From Eulemur rufifrons (taxonomy: Eukaryota; Chordata; Mammalia; Primates; Lemuridae), in contig NC_091012.1 of assembly GCF_041146395.1 (NCBI RefSeq), forward strand, positions 10,964,193 through 11,028,192: DNA of 64,000 nt, given 5' to 3'. The notes under the pieces are model-generated. The model searched no databases and was not told the origin of the DNA. It was given only the letters and a program-made list of their open reading frames with translations. Of this stretch, positions 1 through 13,779 are shown piece by piece. Position 1 is the first letter of the stretch, and each line of letters opens with the position of its first letter. The translations under genes were made by a program, and so were the position numbers.

Positions 1-1040
1 GAAGGGAAGGCTTTGGAAGTCTGTCTTTATACAATATGCAGCAGCTTCCCTTTATAATGTATGTTTGATTTGAAAATTTAGTCAACTGTGGTGGCGTGTG
101 GATCACCTTAAGCATTCAAGGCTCAGGAGTTAGTGAATGCCAAATGGAATCGGAATGAAGGATTTGATTTGTGATTTGAAATAGTGTGCTTTTTAAAGAA
201 TCCTTTGGATGGAGTTCCTTCCATCGTGCAAATTTCCTACTGGGACATGAGAGAAGTATCCAGTATGCACTCGTGTCCTCCTTATCTGGAAGTGTCACTT
301 GCATGTAGTGGAGCGCTGTCATTTCACATCCACCTACTTGCTTCAATGAGTACAAGTACAGTCTACGTCTGTGTCTAAACTGAGGCTATTTCCAACGTGC
401 CGTTGCTCTCCAAAATACTTCCTTCATTTCTAATCAACTGTAATTGTCAAAATCCCTGTATTCATGTGGTAGTTTTAAATGTTTAATTTGCTGTGAAAGC
501 CTTCATTTATATTAAAAACCGTGTCAGGGGTACCCTTACTAGCCCTGGAACTTTCCCATCTCTTAAGAAGCACTCGGTTAACTGGTCACAGATCATATTC
601 GGTGTTTTGTCAGTTATTTAGGGTCAGCTCTTCCTCACAGGCGCAGGCGGCAGGGCTGAGGGGACAAGCTTGGGTCAGAGGCCTGGGTAGAAGGGCATTC
701 TGTGGGGAGCCTTGGTTTTCCTCCTCTGTGAAGTGAAAACAATAAAAATTACCCACCTTTGGGGCTTGTGGTGAGATCAAAAGGAAATAATAGGTGTGAG
801 GAAGCTTCGCAAACTTTTATAAAGAGTTGAACAGATATTCTTACTAAATGCACTGGCAGTACCCATTACGTGTTCACTTATGCTATTGGCTTGATATAAA
901 TATTGACTTTGTTGGTCAATTTGCTTCTCTGTGCTTTGGGTATTTTCAGGGGGAGCTGCGAGTTGGTCTACCAGGACTGAAAGTGTTTTGTTTGGCTCCA
1001 GACATTTAAGAAAATGTCTGTCAAACCACTAGCTAGCCAT
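1..1040. other. No gene recognised
   Basis: Ordinary AT-moderate intergenic DNA. The open frames here are short and have no recognisable domain. I see no repeat I can name with confidence. Confidence 0.5.
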
Positions 1041-1049
1041 AACCTAAAT

Positions 1050-1770
1050 TAAGAGAGACTTCAGAGATCACACATAACAGAGAATACAATTTTAAAAAAA
1101 CACATTGGAAAAGTCACCAAACAGAGAAGCAACTACAATCCACAGCAAGCACAACAACAAACTCTGAAAGGAGGAAGAATCTGATTTTCAAGATGCCACA
1201 TTATATTATTCAAAATGTCCAATTACAAGCAAAAATAATGAGGCATGCAAACAAAAAAGGAAGTATAGCCCATTCACAGGAAAAAAATGAACAAAAACTG
1301 TCCCTAAGGAAGTAGAGACATTAGGCTAACTAAACAAAAACTAAATCAACTGTCCTAAATTTGGCCAAAGAGCTAAAATGGATAAACAACTAAAGGAAAC
1401 CACAAGATGGGTATTCAATGAATGAAGAATACCAATAAAGAGGTAGAAATTATAAAAAAAAAAAGGAACCAAATAGAAGTTCTGGAGCTAAAATCTACAA
1501 TAATGAGAATGAAAAATTGGTTAGAGGTTTCAAAAGCAGATTTGAGCAAGCAAAAGAAATAATCAGCAAACTCGAAAATAGAAATCAAGACATTCCCCCA
1601 AAAAACAAAAGCAGAGAAATTTAGTCACTAAATGGTCCTGCCTTAAAAGAAATGCTAGGAGGAGTTCTTCAGGCTGAAACGAAGAACATGGCACAATAAC
1701 TCAAAGCCAGATGAAATAATAAAGAACACTAGCAAAAGTAGCTATATAAATAAACATAAATGTCAGCATT
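1050..1770 (+). repeat. Old LINE-like fragment
   Basis: An A-rich, purine-rich strand with text typical of the coiled-coil/ORF1 region of old L1 or HAL1 elements: repeated runs encoding Lys, Glu and Gln, broken by many stops. It ends just before the mariner insertion. The LINE call is inference from composition and phrasing; the exact subfamily is not determined. Confidence 0.35.
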
Positions 1771-1853
1771 AATGTGTCTTCGTTTTGTAACTCCTTTATT
1801 TTCCTATATTATGTAAATTTTTATGTTATTAAGTGTGGAATGGCTGATTTCCT

Positions 1854-3083
1854 TAAATATGAAGTTTGACAGTTGATATTTCTGACATTTCACTTTGACA
1901 TTTCTTGGTGTTTTTTTTTTTTTTTTTTTTTATTGTGAAGGTACATCCTCATTCTTTCAAATACATGTTTTGGCTTATGATTATCTTTCCAATTTTTTAG
2001 AGCAATTTTTGTGAAACCAGGGTAAGAACTCCTATTTTTGAATATGAGTTCTGTCGTGGAACCAGTGCAGTGCAGACAGCTTGAAATATCAACAGAGTGT
2101 TTGGGAAGGATGTGGCTAATGAACACACAGTACGTGGATGGTTTGAGAAGTTCCATTCTGGTGACTTTAATCTTGAAGATGAGCTACGCGAGCAACCTGA
2201 AACCAAGGTGGATAATGATAAGCTGAAAGCTGTAGTGGAAGCAAATCCATCTCAACCTATGCATAAATTAGCAGCAAGGTTTGACGTTACTATTCCAACA
2301 ATATTGGTCCATTTGAAACAAATGGGCCAAGTAAAGAAGCTGGATAGATGGGTTCCACATGAATTAAACAAGCATCAGAAGGGAAATTGTCTTGAACCTT
2401 GCCTTTCTTTGCTGTCACAACATAAAGGACAAATAATTTCTCCATGGTATTGCTACATGTGTTGAACAATGGATTATTGTTGATGATCACAAGCATTTGG
2501 CACAATGGTTGGATAAAGATGAAGTGCTGAAACACAGTCCAAAACCAAACATTCATCACAAAAAGCTAATAGTGTCTGTTTGGTGGCCAAGCCCTGGTAT
2601 TACAGCTTCATGAAACCTGGTCAGTCGATTACAGTGGATGTCTACTGCAACCCACTGGACGAAATGATGAGGATGCTTGTGATTAACCAGCCAAGATTGG
2701 TCAATAGAGACAGGCCAATCCACTTGCAAGATCACATGTCACAAAAAACAACACTGCTCAAACTACAGTAGCTGGACTTGGAAACTCTCTGTTATCCACC
2801 GTATTCACCAGACCTTGCACCAAGTGACTGTCACTTCTTCCAGGCTTTGGACCACTTCTTGCAAGGAAAAATATTCAATTCTCAACAAGCTGTGGAAAAT
2901 GCCTTTCACAACTTTCTCGCCCACTCACTCTCCAGGCTTCTTTGCTGCTGGCATAAACAAGCTACTGTTAAGATGCCAAAGTTGTGTCAATATTTCAGGT
3001 GCATACTTTGATTAATTGTACTGATTCTTGTTTGAGATATAATAAACTACACTTTTGATTCAAATTCAGCCATTTCATATTTA
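1854..3083 (+). mobile_element. Decayed mariner (Tc1/mariner) transposon
   Basis: Both ends carry the inverted motif TTAAATATGAA (about 1,853-1,863 and 3,073-3,083 in reverse), ending in the TA expected for a mariner target. The plus strand encodes broken pieces of a mariner transposase. An N-terminal helix-turn-helix part (about 2,097-2,390) includes ANEHTVRGWFEKF and VKKLDRWVPHEL. A middle part (2,462-2,600) follows, and a C-terminal part (2,778-3,011) contains the family signature YSPDLAPSD. Several frameshifts and stops separate them. The first catalytic Asp (normally in CDEKW) reads C-V-E-Q-W here, so the copy is dead. A poly-T tract (1,910-1,931) has expanded inside the 5' end. It resembles the HSMAR2 lineage; that assignment is from memory. 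Confidence 0.85.
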
Positions 3084-3089
3084 ATGACT

Positions 3090-3965
3090 TAATAAAAATG
3101 CATAAAAATATAAACCTATGCTAATATGCAAAAAATGTAGAAAGACACAAATTATGACAGTAAGAACACAAATGGGGAAGGGCAGAGTTGTATAGGAGCA
3201 TATTTCTGTATACTATTGAAGTTAAACTGGTATTAAGTAAAACTAGATTGTAGTAAAATTAACATATAAATTGTTACACAAAAAATTGAAAGCAATAAAT
3301 TAAAACACTGCCAGAGAAAATCACTTTTACACAAAAGAAGACATGAAAGAAGGAAGGAAGGAAAGAAGGGAGGAAGGATCACTAAACAACCAGAAATCAA
3401 ATGACAACATGGCAGTAGTAAGTCCTTACTTATAATAATAACATTGAATGCAAATGGACTAAACTCTCCAATCGAAAGATACAGTGTAGCTGAATGGATA
3501 AGAAAACAGGACCCAACTATATGCTGTCATATAAGAAATTCACTTCACCTGTAAAGACACACATAGACTGAAAATAAAGGGAAGGAAAAAAATATTCCAT
3601 GCAAATGGAAAACAAAAAAAGTAGCAGAAATAGCTGTACTTATGTCAATAAAATAGATTTCAAGACAAAATAAGATAAGGGGGTAAATTCACTAAGAGGA
3701 TATAACAATTATAAATATATGTGCACCCAAAACTGAAGCACCCAGATATGTAAGGCAAACATTATTAGAACCAAAGAGAAAAATAGACATCAATACAATA
3801 ATAACTGGAGACCTCAACATCCTACTTTCACCATTGAACAGATCAGCCAGACAGAAAATCAACAGAGACATCTGACTTAATCTGTACTATAGATCAATGG
3901 AACTAATGATAGAAGTTTCAAGAACATTTCATCCAACAGCTACAAAATACATGTTCTTCTCATCA
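3090..3965 (+). repeat. L1 ORF2 fragment, sense
   Basis: Degraded L1 ORF2 text in sense orientation, for example the stretch around 3,420-3,540 and the segment near 3,800-3,860. It has many stops. It contains a GAAG/GGAA purine microsatellite at 3,346-3,378. Confidence 0.65.
3346..3378 (+). repeat. (GGAA)n-like microsatellite
   Basis: Imperfect GAAG/GGAA repeats of about 33 bp inside the L1 fragment. Confidence 0.85.
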
Positions 3966-3994
3966 GCACACAGATCATTCTCAGTGATAGGCCA

Positions 3995-4062
3995 CAATCT
4001 GCTTGCCTTGGCCTCCCAGAGTGCTAGGTTCACAGGTGTGAGCCACTGCACTCAGCCGAGAT
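3995..4062 (-). repeat. Alu 5' fragment, antisense
   Basis: A short antisense Alu left-arm piece containing 'cctcccagagtgctaggt' and 'gtgagccactgcactcagcc'. It abuts antisense L1 on its right. Confidence 0.7.
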
Positions 4063-5699
<1,637 letters not shown>

Positions 5700-5700
<1 letters not shown>

Positions 5701-6005
5701 CTTAAAATTTTATTCCACTAGAATTTACTTGGTGTGAAAAATGACATTGATCTAGCTTTGTTTTCCCCCGAAAGGTTAGTTAGGTGTCCCAACATTACTT
5801 ATTGAATAATCCATATTTCTCCACTGAAGATGTTGTCTTCACTAAATTCTAAATTCCCACCTAGTTTTATTATTGCACATTTGTTCTTCCAGCTGATTTA
5901 GGTTGGGGGAGCCTGGATAGTCTCTCTGAGGAAAGGACCTGAGCATACAGTAGGGAAATCTGGGAACAGGGTGCAGGAGACGGGGGAGAGAAAGAAAGAG
6001 AGATT

Positions 6006-6037
<32 letters not shown>

Positions 6038-6038
6038 A

Positions 6039-6073
<35 letters not shown>

Positions 6074-6710
6074 TCTGATTGGCTCAGCTTGGGTTACCGT
6101 CCCAAGGGTACAGGGAAAAGGATGAGGAAAAATGACAGAAAGGAAGTTAGGGGTCAATGGATTAGAGGACTGTTACATTGGGGTTAATTGAGCAGTTGTG
6201 TTTGTTCTATTTTTTGACTATTATAAACAATATTATGAATATTTTTGTTTAAAAAGATTGTGTACACACATAACGTGTAAATATATATAGTCCTAGTATT
6301 ATTGATGAGAGAGGTTTCAGGTTATTTAGCTCATAATTTTACTAGAACCCTAAGTTTCCCCATGACACATTTATCCAGGTCTGCGTAATTACAGCACATT
6401 ACGTGGTTGCAGAATGAGGGCTATTGCTTCACTGGGCAGCAGAGGGGAGGCTATGAGGAGAAAGGCCTAGATAGGTGGCTGGAGGGTTGTCCTTGTGGGC
6501 AGGTAGGGGTCATCATCCAGGACACTAGCCGTTGTGGCCTCAGGGACCAAGCCAGAGATTGTGACTGGAGCACGAATACAAAAGGCAGAGCCAGAAGCCA
6601 GAGGGAAAACCAACTTGAAGCAGAGTACGCAAAGACCAAGAGTGAAATGACTGGGATTACTCAAGTCGGTAGAAAAATAAGGCTGGTCCTGACTTTGCTT
6701 TTTCCAGCAA
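5700..6710. other. Gene-free stretch with a GA microsatellite
   Basis: Nothing coding is recognised. A (GA)n tract lies at 6,011-6,070, with imperfect purine sequence on both sides (5,985-6,075). The 95-aa Ser/Leu frame across it on the minus strand is only translation of this repeat. Confidence 0.7.
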
Positions 6711-6719
6711 AATAAATTT

Positions 6720-7830
6720 CCAGGAGAATGAAAGGTTTAAACAGGGAAAAAATGAAAGCGTGCAATTAAATAGAAAAATAATAGAAGAAAACATTAATAA
6801 AGAAATGTATGCATGGTACAAAAACCTAGAAGCCATGCTTGAATAAAAAGGAATCAATGTCTGAATATAAAAAAATGTTAAACTTATTTAGGGCAGAAAA
6901 CACCATAAAAGCATCAAATTTGTAATCAGTTGGGGGAATTATTTGTAAGTCAAATACTAAATAACACAGGATATGAACTCCAGAAGCCCAACAAATAAAA
7001 TCACTGGTGATGACATAAAAATGTTGAACTCTGTTATGGAAGAAAACACCATAAATAAAGTGAAAAGACAAACAACATGTTAGGAAAAGATTTGTAACCC
7101 AAATATTAAACGAAGGCGCATGTCTCTAAGAGGAATATAACTCTTAGAAATCAACACGTAAAAGACAAACAACCTGGTAGAGAATTGTACAAATGACAGC
7201 AACATGGAATTTATGGAATAAGAATAATAACAGCCAATTTGGCAGGTTGTATGACTCAATTTATGTAAATAAAAATATGACAAGTGCAGGTTAGTGTATC
7301 TCAAGAGAAAATCTGGAAGGCTATACATAAGACTGTTCATAGCGGTTCGTGCAGAGACAGATTATGAGAAATTTTTGTGTAAAGCTTTGTGTAAAGCATG
7401 AATGATTTAGTACTAAGTATGTATTCTAGTTGAAAGAAAAAGTGAAGAGTATAGAAGCATACAGAACCATAAAGACATTATGACTCCAGTTTGCTTTCCC
7501 TGCTTAAATATACATGCACATACATTCACAGCTCGAAAAGAAACCTGAAGGAAAACCATCAAAATGTTCACATTGGTTCTCTCTGGGTGGCAAGATTGTG
7601 GAGGGTATTTTTTTGTATGTCATTCTGTAAGCCTCTGTAATTGTACAGCTGATCCAATGACCATGTTTTATGTTCATAAGCTGAAAAAAGAAAGGAAACA
7701 TGATGATTTAGAACTAAAAATGCAACAAAAATACTTGATCTTTGCTGGAATGGAGGAAAACCTGATACACAAAATAGGTTTCACCTCGTGGATCTTCTAC
7801 ATTAAATTTCAAACTCCTGTGTGATCAGAT
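6720..7830 (+). repeat. L1M-type 3' end, sense
   Basis: Degraded L1 3' UTR text: A-rich with 'aaagacaaacaacc'-type phrases near 7,060-7,180. A typical old-L1 terminal segment near 7,580-7,690 ends in an A-rich tail. The subfamily is not determined. Confidence 0.6.
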
Positions 7831-7859
7831 TTACTCCTAAATCATCAGGCATATGGCAG

Positions 7860-8881
7860 CCTCATTGTGGAGAAGGAGTGCAACCTTGATTTGATGTGAC
7901 TGGTGCCCACCAGGTCCTTTCTTTCCCAAGGGCCTTGCCAAAGCCCTCTTTACTTCCTTGTTTCACATGCTGTAGATGATGGGGTTGAGCATGGGAGTGA
8001 GGACCACATACAGCACGGAGAGCACCCAGTCTTGCAAGCCAGAGTATGTGGAGCTGGGAAGGATGTAGCAGAGAATGAAAATGAGGTAGAAAATACAGAC
8101 CACAGCAATGTGGGCACCACGGGTGGAAAAGGCTTTTCTGCGGCTCTTGGTGGAGGGACTCCTGAGAACAGCAGCTACCATGTGTATACAGGAGATCATA
8201 ACCAGGGCTCAGGAGCCACCAGGGCACAAGAGCCACCATAAAACTGAAGAGCAGGGCAAGTTCATTGGCTCATGTGCTGGAGCAAGAGAGTTTGAGCAGA
8301 GGAAGTAGGTCCCAGAAGTGGGTGATAAGGTGAGGCCGGCAGTACTTGAGTACAGCTGCAAGCATGGTGTGGGTGAGTGCGATGGCCAAGGCAAGCAGGC
8401 AAGAGATTGAATCAAGTCCTGTCCAGGTCCATTGGCCCATGAGGACCAGGTAGTGCAGTGGCTGGCAGATGGCTGCATGGCAGTCGTAGGCCATAGTTGT
8501 GAGTAGGAAGCACTCCCAGGGTGCCAGGCAGTGGAGAAAGAATATCTAAATGAGACAAGCACGGTAGGGCATGGTCCGCACTGCAGCCAGCAGATGCGCC
8601 AGCATCTGAGGCACTCTTTTGGAGACACAGGCAGCATCCAGCAGGGAGAGGCTGCCTAAGAAAAAGTCCATGGGAGTGCGGAGTTAGGAGTCCACCACGA
8701 TAAGGCTGACAATGCCCAGGTTCTCAACCACAGCCACTATATACATCAGCAGAAAGATGGTGAACAGCAGGGGCCTCAATGCCTCTGTGTCTGCAGGCCT
8801 TCCAGAAGAAAATGGGACACTAGTGTCCCATTCCCCAGCTGCATGGAGCCCTTTACAGAAACCAGCACCCATAGGGTCCAA
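7860..8881 (-). pseudogene. Olfactory receptor pseudogene, OR3-like
   Basis: A single-exon seven-transmembrane receptor frame on the minus strand, about 1 kb, the normal length for an olfactory receptor. Recognisable segments in order: an ATG at 8,881; a TM1 stretch with VVENLGIVSLIVV; LRTPMDFFLG (normally TPMYFFL); the TM3 end MAYDCHAAICQPLHY, where the Arg of the DRY-type motif is Cys; ALTHTMLAAVLKYC and LLKLSCSST, which resemble the OR3A/OR3B subfamily; KAFSTRGAHIAVV (TM6); and PMLNPIIYSM (TM7), followed at once by TGA. Stops also occur just before LRTPM, just before IFFLH, and after SCSST, where the frame also shifts. It cannot make a receptor. Human Xq28 carries OR3B1P, so an orthologous relic is plausible. 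That identity is inferred from memory of the subfamily. Confidence 0.85.
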
Positions 8882-8899
8882 CTCAGAGTCTATGAGGGT

Positions 8900-9935
8900 C
8901 TAGGTGTGGAATCCCAACTTACAAGAGGGAGCTGGGGTGAGGGAAGGCCCAAAGACAAAGCAGGCAGGTTTCAGACTTAAAGGAATGAGACTTGGAACGG
9001 GAGGACTGAGGTTAAGCTCAGAAGACCAGGGTTAAGGTAGAGGCTAGGAGAATGGAGATGGTAACCTCATCAGCCCCTGCACCAAGAGGTGCATAGACCT
9101 TGAAGTTATAGTGCACGCACCTCCTCCTGTAAGGATATCAAAGCCAATACCTCCCTCAGCACCTCCTATCTGAATAAGGGATCTTGGACCTGGTAACTAT
9201 AATATCTGAAATGGCCCCGTTATTTCACCATCAACAACCCAGGAGAACCCCAACTCAAGATCAGTGGTAAGACATCAGTCAGGTCTCACCCTTCTCCTCC
9301 TTGAAACCTTTCAGTGCCTCCTATCTCACTCAGGGTCAAACCCAAAGTCCTCCCGTGGACTCCACGGCCCTCTGTGTTGTGCTCTCTCCCCTCCTCTTTG
9401 ACCACCAGGCAAGAGGTCTGTCAGCTCCCTGCCCCATGCCATTGTCCGACTCCCCCACAGCAGCAAACGTGCCCCAGTGGAAGAGGGCTTCGCTCTCCTA
9501 TCCTCAGCTAGTATTTTTCATCTGCTCTCTTCACCTCAATCCTTGGTAATCATTTCACCTGTGAAGTCACAAAAATGCCACCAAATTTTGTTTCATTTAA
9601 AATAGTTTATTTTGTTATGTCAATTTCACAAAAAAGAAGGCAAAACAATGACTTTTTCAGACACACAAAAGCTGAGATAATTTGTTGTTAGCAGAAAACC
9701 TGCACTACATGAAATATTAAAGACAGTTCTCCACAAGGAAAGATGATACCATATGGAAACTGGGATCTATGTAAAGGAATGAAGAGTCCCAGGAATGGAA
9801 AATATGTAAGTAAATGTAAACTATTTTTTATTTTTAAAATAGTTCTTTAAAACATGATAAACTGTTTAAAACCAAAATAATAACATATTGTGGGGATTAT
9901 AACTTCTGTATAAATGAAATCCATGACAAAAATGA
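8900..9935. other. Intergenic; old repeat remnant
   Basis: No gene. About 9,270-9,550 has the CT-rich phrasing of an old L2-type element (similar text recurs near 35,290-35,480). The remainder is AT-rich unassigned sequence. Confidence 0.4.
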
Positions 9936-9939
9936 TACA

Positions 9940-10585
9940 TTAAATATGAAATGTCAGATTTCAAATCAAAAGTGTAGTGTATTATATCTCAAACAAGAAG
10001 CAGTGCAATTAATCAAAGTACATGCCTAAACTATCGATACAGTTTTGCTATCTTAACGGTAGCTTGTTTATGCCAGCAGCAAAGCAGCCTGGACAGCGAG
10101 TGCTGATGAAATAATGAAAGGCATTTCCCATAGCTTGTTGAGAATTGGATATTTTTCCTTGCAAGAAATGGTCCAAAGCCTGGATGAGTGGTAGTCTGGT
10201 GAATACGGTAGATGACAGAGAGTTTCCACGTCCAGCCTTTGTAGTTTGAGCAGCATTGTTTGTGCAACATGTGGTCAAGCACTGTCTTGCAAGAGGATTG
10301 GCCTGTCTCTATTGACCAGTCTCGGCTGCTGCATCCTCGTCATTTCATCCAACTGGTTGTAGTAGACATCCGCTATAATCGATTGACCAGGTTTCATGAA
10401 GCTGTAGTGGATAGTACCAGCGGACCATTTCTAAACCGTATTGTAATGTGTGATGAGAAATGGATTATTTTTGACAATTGCGAGCATTCAGCACAATAGT
10501 TGGATAAAGATGAAGTACCAAAACACAGTCCAAAACCAAATATTCATCAAAAAAAGCTAATGGTGTCTGGTGGTCCAGTGCTGGT
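9940..10585. mobile_element. Internally inverted mariner fragment
   Basis: The same mariner family as the copy at 1,854-3,083, but rearranged. From 9,940 (terminal motif TTAAATATGAA) to about 10,405 the sequence matches the 3' half of the element on the minus strand. From about 10,415 to 10,585 it matches the middle of the element on the plus strand, including intact MCDEKW (first catalytic Asp present) and KHSPKPNIHQKKLMVSG. The 5' third is missing. The minus-strand part is broken by stops and frameshifts; the third Asp region reads PYSPDYHSSR. It is not functional. Confidence 0.85.
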
Positions 10586-10589
10586 CCTT

Positions 10590-11370
10590 GGCTAGTAGGT
10601 GCATCACTACAATATCTGCCTCCATCTTCACATGGCCATCTTTCTTCATTGTTTGTGTCTCTAAACCTCTCTTTCCTTATGAGGACAATAGTCATTAGGA
10701 TTAGGGTCTGCCTAATCCACATGATCTCATCTTAACTTGATTACATCTGTCAAGACTCTATTTTTTTTTAAATTTTTGACATACACTTTATCAAGCAAAG
10801 ACTCTATTTGGAAATAAGGTCACCTTAACAGGCACTGCTAGCTGGGGACTTAACATATGTTTCTAGGGTTAACAGTTCAACCTACAACACTCCTCATTAC
10901 AATTCTCATGGCTTTTAAAGAAAAAATATGGAAATCCAAGGCCCTAGAATGTTTGTTTGTAATCTTTATACTCTTATTGTGTACCCAACACCCTACTCTC
11001 TCTATGTCTTGTTGTTTTGTGGCATTTACAGTAGCCACTGACTATGCCAGGTTCAGTGTGAGGCTGACACTGGCCTGGAAAGGGAGGAGATTCTTGTTCA
11101 TCTCCAGGGATGGCAGATGCTCTGGTTCAAATGCATTCGATGCAGCCTCGTTGTTCCATTAACTAAATATTGCTCTGTATCTGCAAAAATCTCACAATTC
11201 TTTGGTTGACATTTATGAACATTTTTCAGTAAGTATGTTTTTAAAGAGAAAAATGTGATTCTGGCATGATCATATTAAGACAGAATAATGGACTTAAAGG
11301 AAAAGTCCAGAAGTTGACTCCAGCACATATAGGCACTCATGATGTAGTAAAGTTGATGTTGAAAATCAGT
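10590..11370. other. No gene recognised
   Basis: Unassigned intergenic sequence. About 10,580-10,870 has text reminiscent of a MaLR LTR in antisense ('atgatctcatcttaacttga'), but it is too short and degraded for a firm call. Confidence 0.4.
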
Positions 11371-11372
11371 AT

Positions 11373-11715
11373 GGCCCAGGCGCGGTGGCTCACGCCTGTA
11401 ATCCTAGCACTCTGGGAGGCCAAGGCAGGTGGATTGTTTGAGCTCAGGAGTTCGAGACCAGCCTGAGCAAGAGCGAGACCCCGTCTCTACTAAAAATAGA
11501 AAGAAATTAGCCAAACAAGTAAAATATGTACAAAAAATTAGCTGGGCATGGTGGCGCATGCCTGTAGTTCCACCTACTCAGGAGGCTGAGGCAGGAGGAT
11601 CACTTGAGCCCAGGAATTTGAGATTGCTGTGAGCTAGGCTGATGCCACAGCACTGTAGCCCAGGGAACAGAGTGAGACTCTGTCTCAAAAATAAATAAAT
11701 AAATAAATAAATAAG
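11373..11715 (+). mobile_element. Strepsirrhine-type Alu dimer, sense
   Basis: Starts with 'ggcccaggcgcggtggctca'. The left arm has 'gcactctgggaggccaaggc', then the long linker 'aaatagaaagaaattagcc'. The right arm has 'gctgtgagctaggctgatgc'. It ends in an (AAAT)n tail. Confidence 0.93.
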
Positions 11716-12559
11716 TAGGGAAAGGATGAATTATTTAACCTTGAAGGTGGATAACCTATTTTTATAAACTCACTGCTTACACCAAAATAATTTCCAGAAG
11801 GATCAAAGTTCTCATGTAAACACCCCAAGAACCAACCTCCCATATGGCTGCCCCTCTACTCCTGCCCTGTCCAGGCCATGAGTTGCAGAATTGGAAGCCA
11901 TGGGCACCGGAAAGGAAGGTACTAAAAGAAAATGTATGATATTTTTATAAACTTGAGTTGGGGAAGGCCATTCCAAACACAGAGGGCAGGGAGGGAGGAA
12001 AGGGATGAAGCCTGAAGCTGTACAGGAAAAAGGTGGCCAATTTAACTATATAACAACTAGAAACTGACACAGACAAACTTGGCAACAAATAAAGTTAAAC
12101 TGCAAACAGCACATTGGGAAATGTATTTGCAACGTGTTTGATAATCAAAGGGCTAACATGTTTACTATACAAGAGCTCTCACACATCACTAAGCAAAAGC
12201 CAAACAACCAAGTTGAAAAACAGATAAAGGTAAGAACAGGCAATTCTTAGAAGACAGGTAGGAGTAATATGGCCCAGCGAAGGAACAAAAAGATGTTAGG
12301 CTTCAGTAATGACCAAAGAACCGCATATAACAACATTGAGAATTCATTTTCCCCCATTCTATTAGCAAACATTATGATGATTGATAAGACCCTGACTATT
12401 AGCACAAATGAAGCTGGTGCCACCATTTTGGTAAAAATTTTGCAAACTCTCTCAGAAATTTAAAAGTGAATGTCTTCTGTCCCAGCAACTCAAATTCTTA
12501 GCTTTGTCCTTTGAAACGTCTGTACAATCACAAAGATGAGTAGACAGGAATGGTCATTG

Positions 12560-12715
12560 GAGCATTCTCTTTTTTTCTTTTTTATTTCAGCATATTATGG
12601 ACATACAAATATGTTTAGGTTATGTATACTGCACTTGCCCCACCCGAGTCAGAGCTTCGAGCCTGTCCATCCCCCAGACGGTGCGCACATGTACTCACCA
12701 TCAAACTGATTTTCA
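12560..12715 (-). mobile_element. Truncated strepsirrhine L1 3' tail, antisense
   Basis: A T-rich start followed by 'cagcatattatggacatac' and the phrase near 12,640-12,690. This is typical of short 5'-truncated L1 copies in lemur and galago DNA. It is shared with the copy at about 45,112-45,235. Confidence 0.6.
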
Positions 12716-12996
12716 CTGATCAACACTTAAGTGCAGTATTATTTAAAAATGACTAATAGTCAGAAACAACATAGGTAAGCGGTGTAGCACATTATAATGC
12801 ATCCATAAAATGGTTTACTGAAAGAATGAGGTGCATGGCTCTGCACACTGCTAGGGAGAAACGTCCACAACATATATATATGTTAAGTGAAAAGAGGAAG
12901 CCACAGTGCAATGTATATAGTATCATTGCATGTGTATGACATGAACAAACTCTGCCTTTGAAGCACAGAAGCATCAACCCAGCCTGTTAACTGTAG

Positions 12997-13000
<4 letters not shown>

Positions 13001-13031
<31 letters not shown>
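13001..13031 (+). repeat. (TG)n microsatellite
   Basis: About 15 TG units. The duplicated copy at 45,534-45,561 has a slightly shorter tract. Confidence 0.95.
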
Positions 13032-13035
<4 letters not shown>

Positions 13036-13779
13036 GTTCAGTCTGCCTTAGTCTTGTCTGCAGTGTTTGAATGATTTTTCTTGGGGTAAGATTATTTTGG
13101 GGATCAGCAGAAAACAATGAAGTTGGCTGCAACTGAAGGGACACTGGCCTGGTCTGGCACCTCAGCCCATGCCCTGACGTAGGTCCAGGGGGCCCTGCGC
13201 TGTTTGCTCCCATTCTCCAGCTGCAGGTCCCTCCTACAGGGCGCCTAAGAAGAGGCGAAAGCTGCCCGCCCAGTGCAACGTGTCAGAGAACAGGACACCG
13301 AGGGTCTCAGCTCCAGGGCCAGGCCCTGTTTGGTGACCTTGCTGGCTGAGATGCTCCCTCAAGCACCAAGCCACCCTCTCGCTCCTTGGACGGCTTCCCG
13401 ACCTACCAGGCAGGTGGGCCTTTATTTTCCTGATGTCCTGGGGCAGACAGACCTATCTGCAGACACACAGACAGGTGGTCACAGACTGACTTCCACACAG
13501 CTCGGCCTCACTGTGCAAACTGTGCTGGTTGTCCCGCTGCTCCCGGGCAAGGCGCAGCTCCTCCCCTCTCTCCCTCTCGGGGACTCAGCTCTCAGCGTGT
13601 CTGCCCGGGGGCCTCCTCCACTGCCCCTGCCCGCCCCCGCGGTGCCCCGCGAGGAGCCCCGCTCTGATGTGACTGGGGGCAGCTCTCCAGGGAAGGCAGG
13701 AGCGGGAGAGCCCGCTGCGTCGCTCCCCCTCGCCTGAGGAGCAGCTCCTGCCCCTGTGCGTTTCCCTGAGGCCCCTTGC

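Larger units (their letters stand above)
12075..13672 (+). repeat. Segmental duplication, copy 1 of 2
   Basis: About 1.6 kb that reappears in the same orientation at 44,625-46,206, about 32.5 kb away and mostly identical by eye. It contains an old L1 3' segment (12,075-12,540), a short strepsirrhine L1 tail (12,560-12,715), unassigned sequence, a (TG)n tract, and a GC-rich end (13,130-13,672). Homology stops near 13,672 in this copy. Because the nested L1 tail and TG tract are shared, they predate the duplication. A 154-aa open frame starting at 13,273 is not conserved in copy 2 (see rejected items). Confidence 0.9.

Noticed and set aside
2097..2465. Possible domesticated mariner transposase gene
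   Set aside because: The first catalytic Asp is lost, the frame is broken several times, and terminal repeats are still attached; it is a dead transposon.
5870..6157. Ser/Leu-rich 95-aa frame
   Set aside because: Translation of the (GA)n microsatellite on the minus strand.
13273..13737. 154-aa open frame in duplication copy 1
   Set aside because: In the duplicate at 45,784-46,206 a 4-bp CAGA insertion shifts the frame midway, and no other sign of selection is visible.
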